Shown: positions 63,183 through 64,000 of the stretch, piece after piece
How the letters are laid out: each line of letters opens with the position of its first letter
How positions within the stretch are numbered: the stretch's first letter is position 1
From: an uncultured Lachnospiraceae bacterium
Lineage (GTDB): Bacteria > Bacillota > Clostridia > Lachnospirales > Lachnospiraceae
Direction: 5' to 3'
Length of the DNA: 64,000 bases
NCBI GenBank assembly: GCA_910584585.1
Contig: CAJUBP010000002.1
Coordinates: 62,001-126,000 of the forward strand
Notes under the pieces: generated by a model
Database searches by the model: none
Seen by the model: only the letters and a program-made list of their open reading frames with translations
Told to the model about the DNA's origin: nothing
Program-made: the position numbers and the translations under genes

Positions 63183-64000
63183 ATGTTTGAAAACAGGATA
63201 TTATTAATTACGGGAGGAACGGGCTCATTTGGTAATGCAGTTTTAAATCGCTTTTTGGAAACAGATATTAAAGAAATTCGTATCTTTTCTAGAGATGAGA
63301 AAAAACAAGATGATATGCGTCATGAATATCAGGCAAAGTATCCAGAAGTAAGTAACAAAATCAAATTTTTTATTGGAGATGTTAGAGATTTATCTTCTGT
63401 GAAGAATGCTATGCATGGTGTGGACTATATTTTTCATGCGGCTGCATTGAAGCAAGTTCCATCGTGTGAATTTTTTCCAGTAGAGGCGGTAAAAACCAAT
63501 GTATTGGGAACAGAAAATGTATTAACCGCAGCTATTGAAGCAGGAGTAAAGAAAGTAATATGTCTTTCCACTGACAAAGCGGCATATCCGGTGAATGCTA
63601 TGGGAACTTCTAAAGCAATGATGGAAAAAGTAATTGTAGCGAAATCCAGAACAGTATCTCCAGAGAGGACAAGCATATGCTGCACTCGATATGGAAATGT
63701 AATGTGTTCTAGGGGGTCAGTGATTCCATTGTTTATCGACCAAATCAAAAATTCTAATCCAATGACAGTTACAGAACCAACTATGACACGTTTTATAATG
63801 AGTTTGGAAGAAGCTGTGGAACTTGTTGTATTTGCATTTCAGAATGCCCAATCTGGTGACATTATGGTGCAAAAGGCACCGGCCTGTACTATAGAGGTGC
63901 TTGCTCAGGCGGTTGCGGGATTATTTGATCCGGGACATGACATAAAAGTAATAGGCATACGTCATGGTGAAAAAATGTATGAAACACTGCTTACGAATGA
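63183..64000 (+). CDS. capE: UDP-GlcNAc 4,6-dehydratase/5-epimerase (CapE type), 3' end outside window
   Basis: At least 272 residues, no stop before the window end. SDR: LLITGGTGSFGNAVLN at the N-terminus, FHAAALKQVPSCEFFP, STDKAAYPVNAMGTSK with methionine in place of the usual tyrosine (MxxxK), and TRYGNVMCSRGSVIPLF; all match soluble CapE/FlaA1-like enzymes. It is distinct from the membrane-bound enzyme at 40905. CapE starts the UDP-N-acetyl-L-fucosamine pathway, so CapF and CapG partners may follow past 64 kb. GAGGGATG precedes ATG 63183. Confidence 0.88.
   Translation, partial: MFENRILLITGGTGSFGNAVLNRFLETDIKEIRIFSRDEKKQDDMRHEYQAKYPEVSNKIKFFIGDVRDLSSVKNAMHGVDYIFHAAALKQVPSCEFFPVEAVKTNVLGTENVLTAAIEAGVKKVICLSTDKAAYPVNAMGTSKAMMEKVIVAKSRTVSPERTSICCTRYGNVMCSRGSVIPLFIDQIKNSNPMTVTEPTMTRFIMSLEEAVELVVFAFQNAQSGDIMVQKAPACTIEVLAQAVAGLFDPGHDIKVIGIRHGEKMYETLLTN

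Overview
The window reads as one long cell-envelope polysaccharide locus from a Gram-positive Clostridia-type bacterium, most likely a gut Lachnospiraceae. Reasons: strong AGGAGG-type ribosome binding sites, sigma-A type promoters, TagF/TagG/TagH/TarI/TarJ teichoic-acid-type genes, secreted FN3 and beta-helix proteins, an AAA-ATPase/PD-(D/E)XK protein, and DDE and IS200-type insertion sequences. The genus is not decided by anything I can see. Nearly all genes are on the + strand; the exceptions are one small secreted protein (about 10.3-11.0 kb) and a transposase (about 44.9-46.4 kb). No rRNA, tRNA or CRISPR array was recognised.

Region 1 (0-11 kb): a secreted FN3/LamG-like protein behind a perfect consensus promoter, a double-domain GT2 glycosyltransferase, an ABC exporter (permease plus ATPase with a Wzt-like C-terminal domain), a methyltransferase-kinase-like protein that resembles chain-terminating enzymes, and a DUF2142 membrane protein. 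Region 2 (11-27 kb): its own promoter and a leader of three 47-bp repeats, then a large initiating sugar-phosphate transferase, a GT2, a second TagGH-type exporter, a polyprenyl-phosphate glycosyltransferase, TarI and TarJ (CDP-ribitol synthesis), and four TagF-family proteins with five TagF-like domains. Together these suggest an exported poly(alditol phosphate) polymer. Region 3 (27-39.6 kb): a GT-C-like membrane protein, a secreted beta-helix protein, two paralogous O-antigen-ligase-family proteins, a UPF0104-type membrane protein and a pyruvyltransferase/FrhB-type fusion.

Region 4 (39.6-64 kb): UDP-glucose dehydrogenase, a PglF/CapD-type 4,6-dehydratase, then an accessory insertion (AAA-ATPase protein, DDE insertion sequence, HEXXH protein), followed by a PglE-type aminotransferase, a double PglD/NeuD acetyltransferase and a PglC-type transferase. 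From about 49.1 kb the DNA becomes visibly A+T-rich and encodes a Wzx/Wzy-type capsule cluster: glycosyltransferases, a WbpA/WbpP pair, Wzy-like polymerase, acetyltransferase, Wzx flippase, an IS200-type element, a GT14-type transferase with a ten-G tract inside its reading frame, and a CapE-type dehydratase cut by the window end.

The two halves look like two polymer systems: an ABC-exported, phosphate-rich polymer and a Wzx/Wzy capsule that may start on N,N-diacetylbacillosamine. The most striking signals are the ten-G tract (both slipped frames stop at once), the tandem coupled mini-ORFs before the 11.4-kb gene, structured repeats in gene leaders, and the unusual fusions at 6.0, 20.9 and 37.3 kb.
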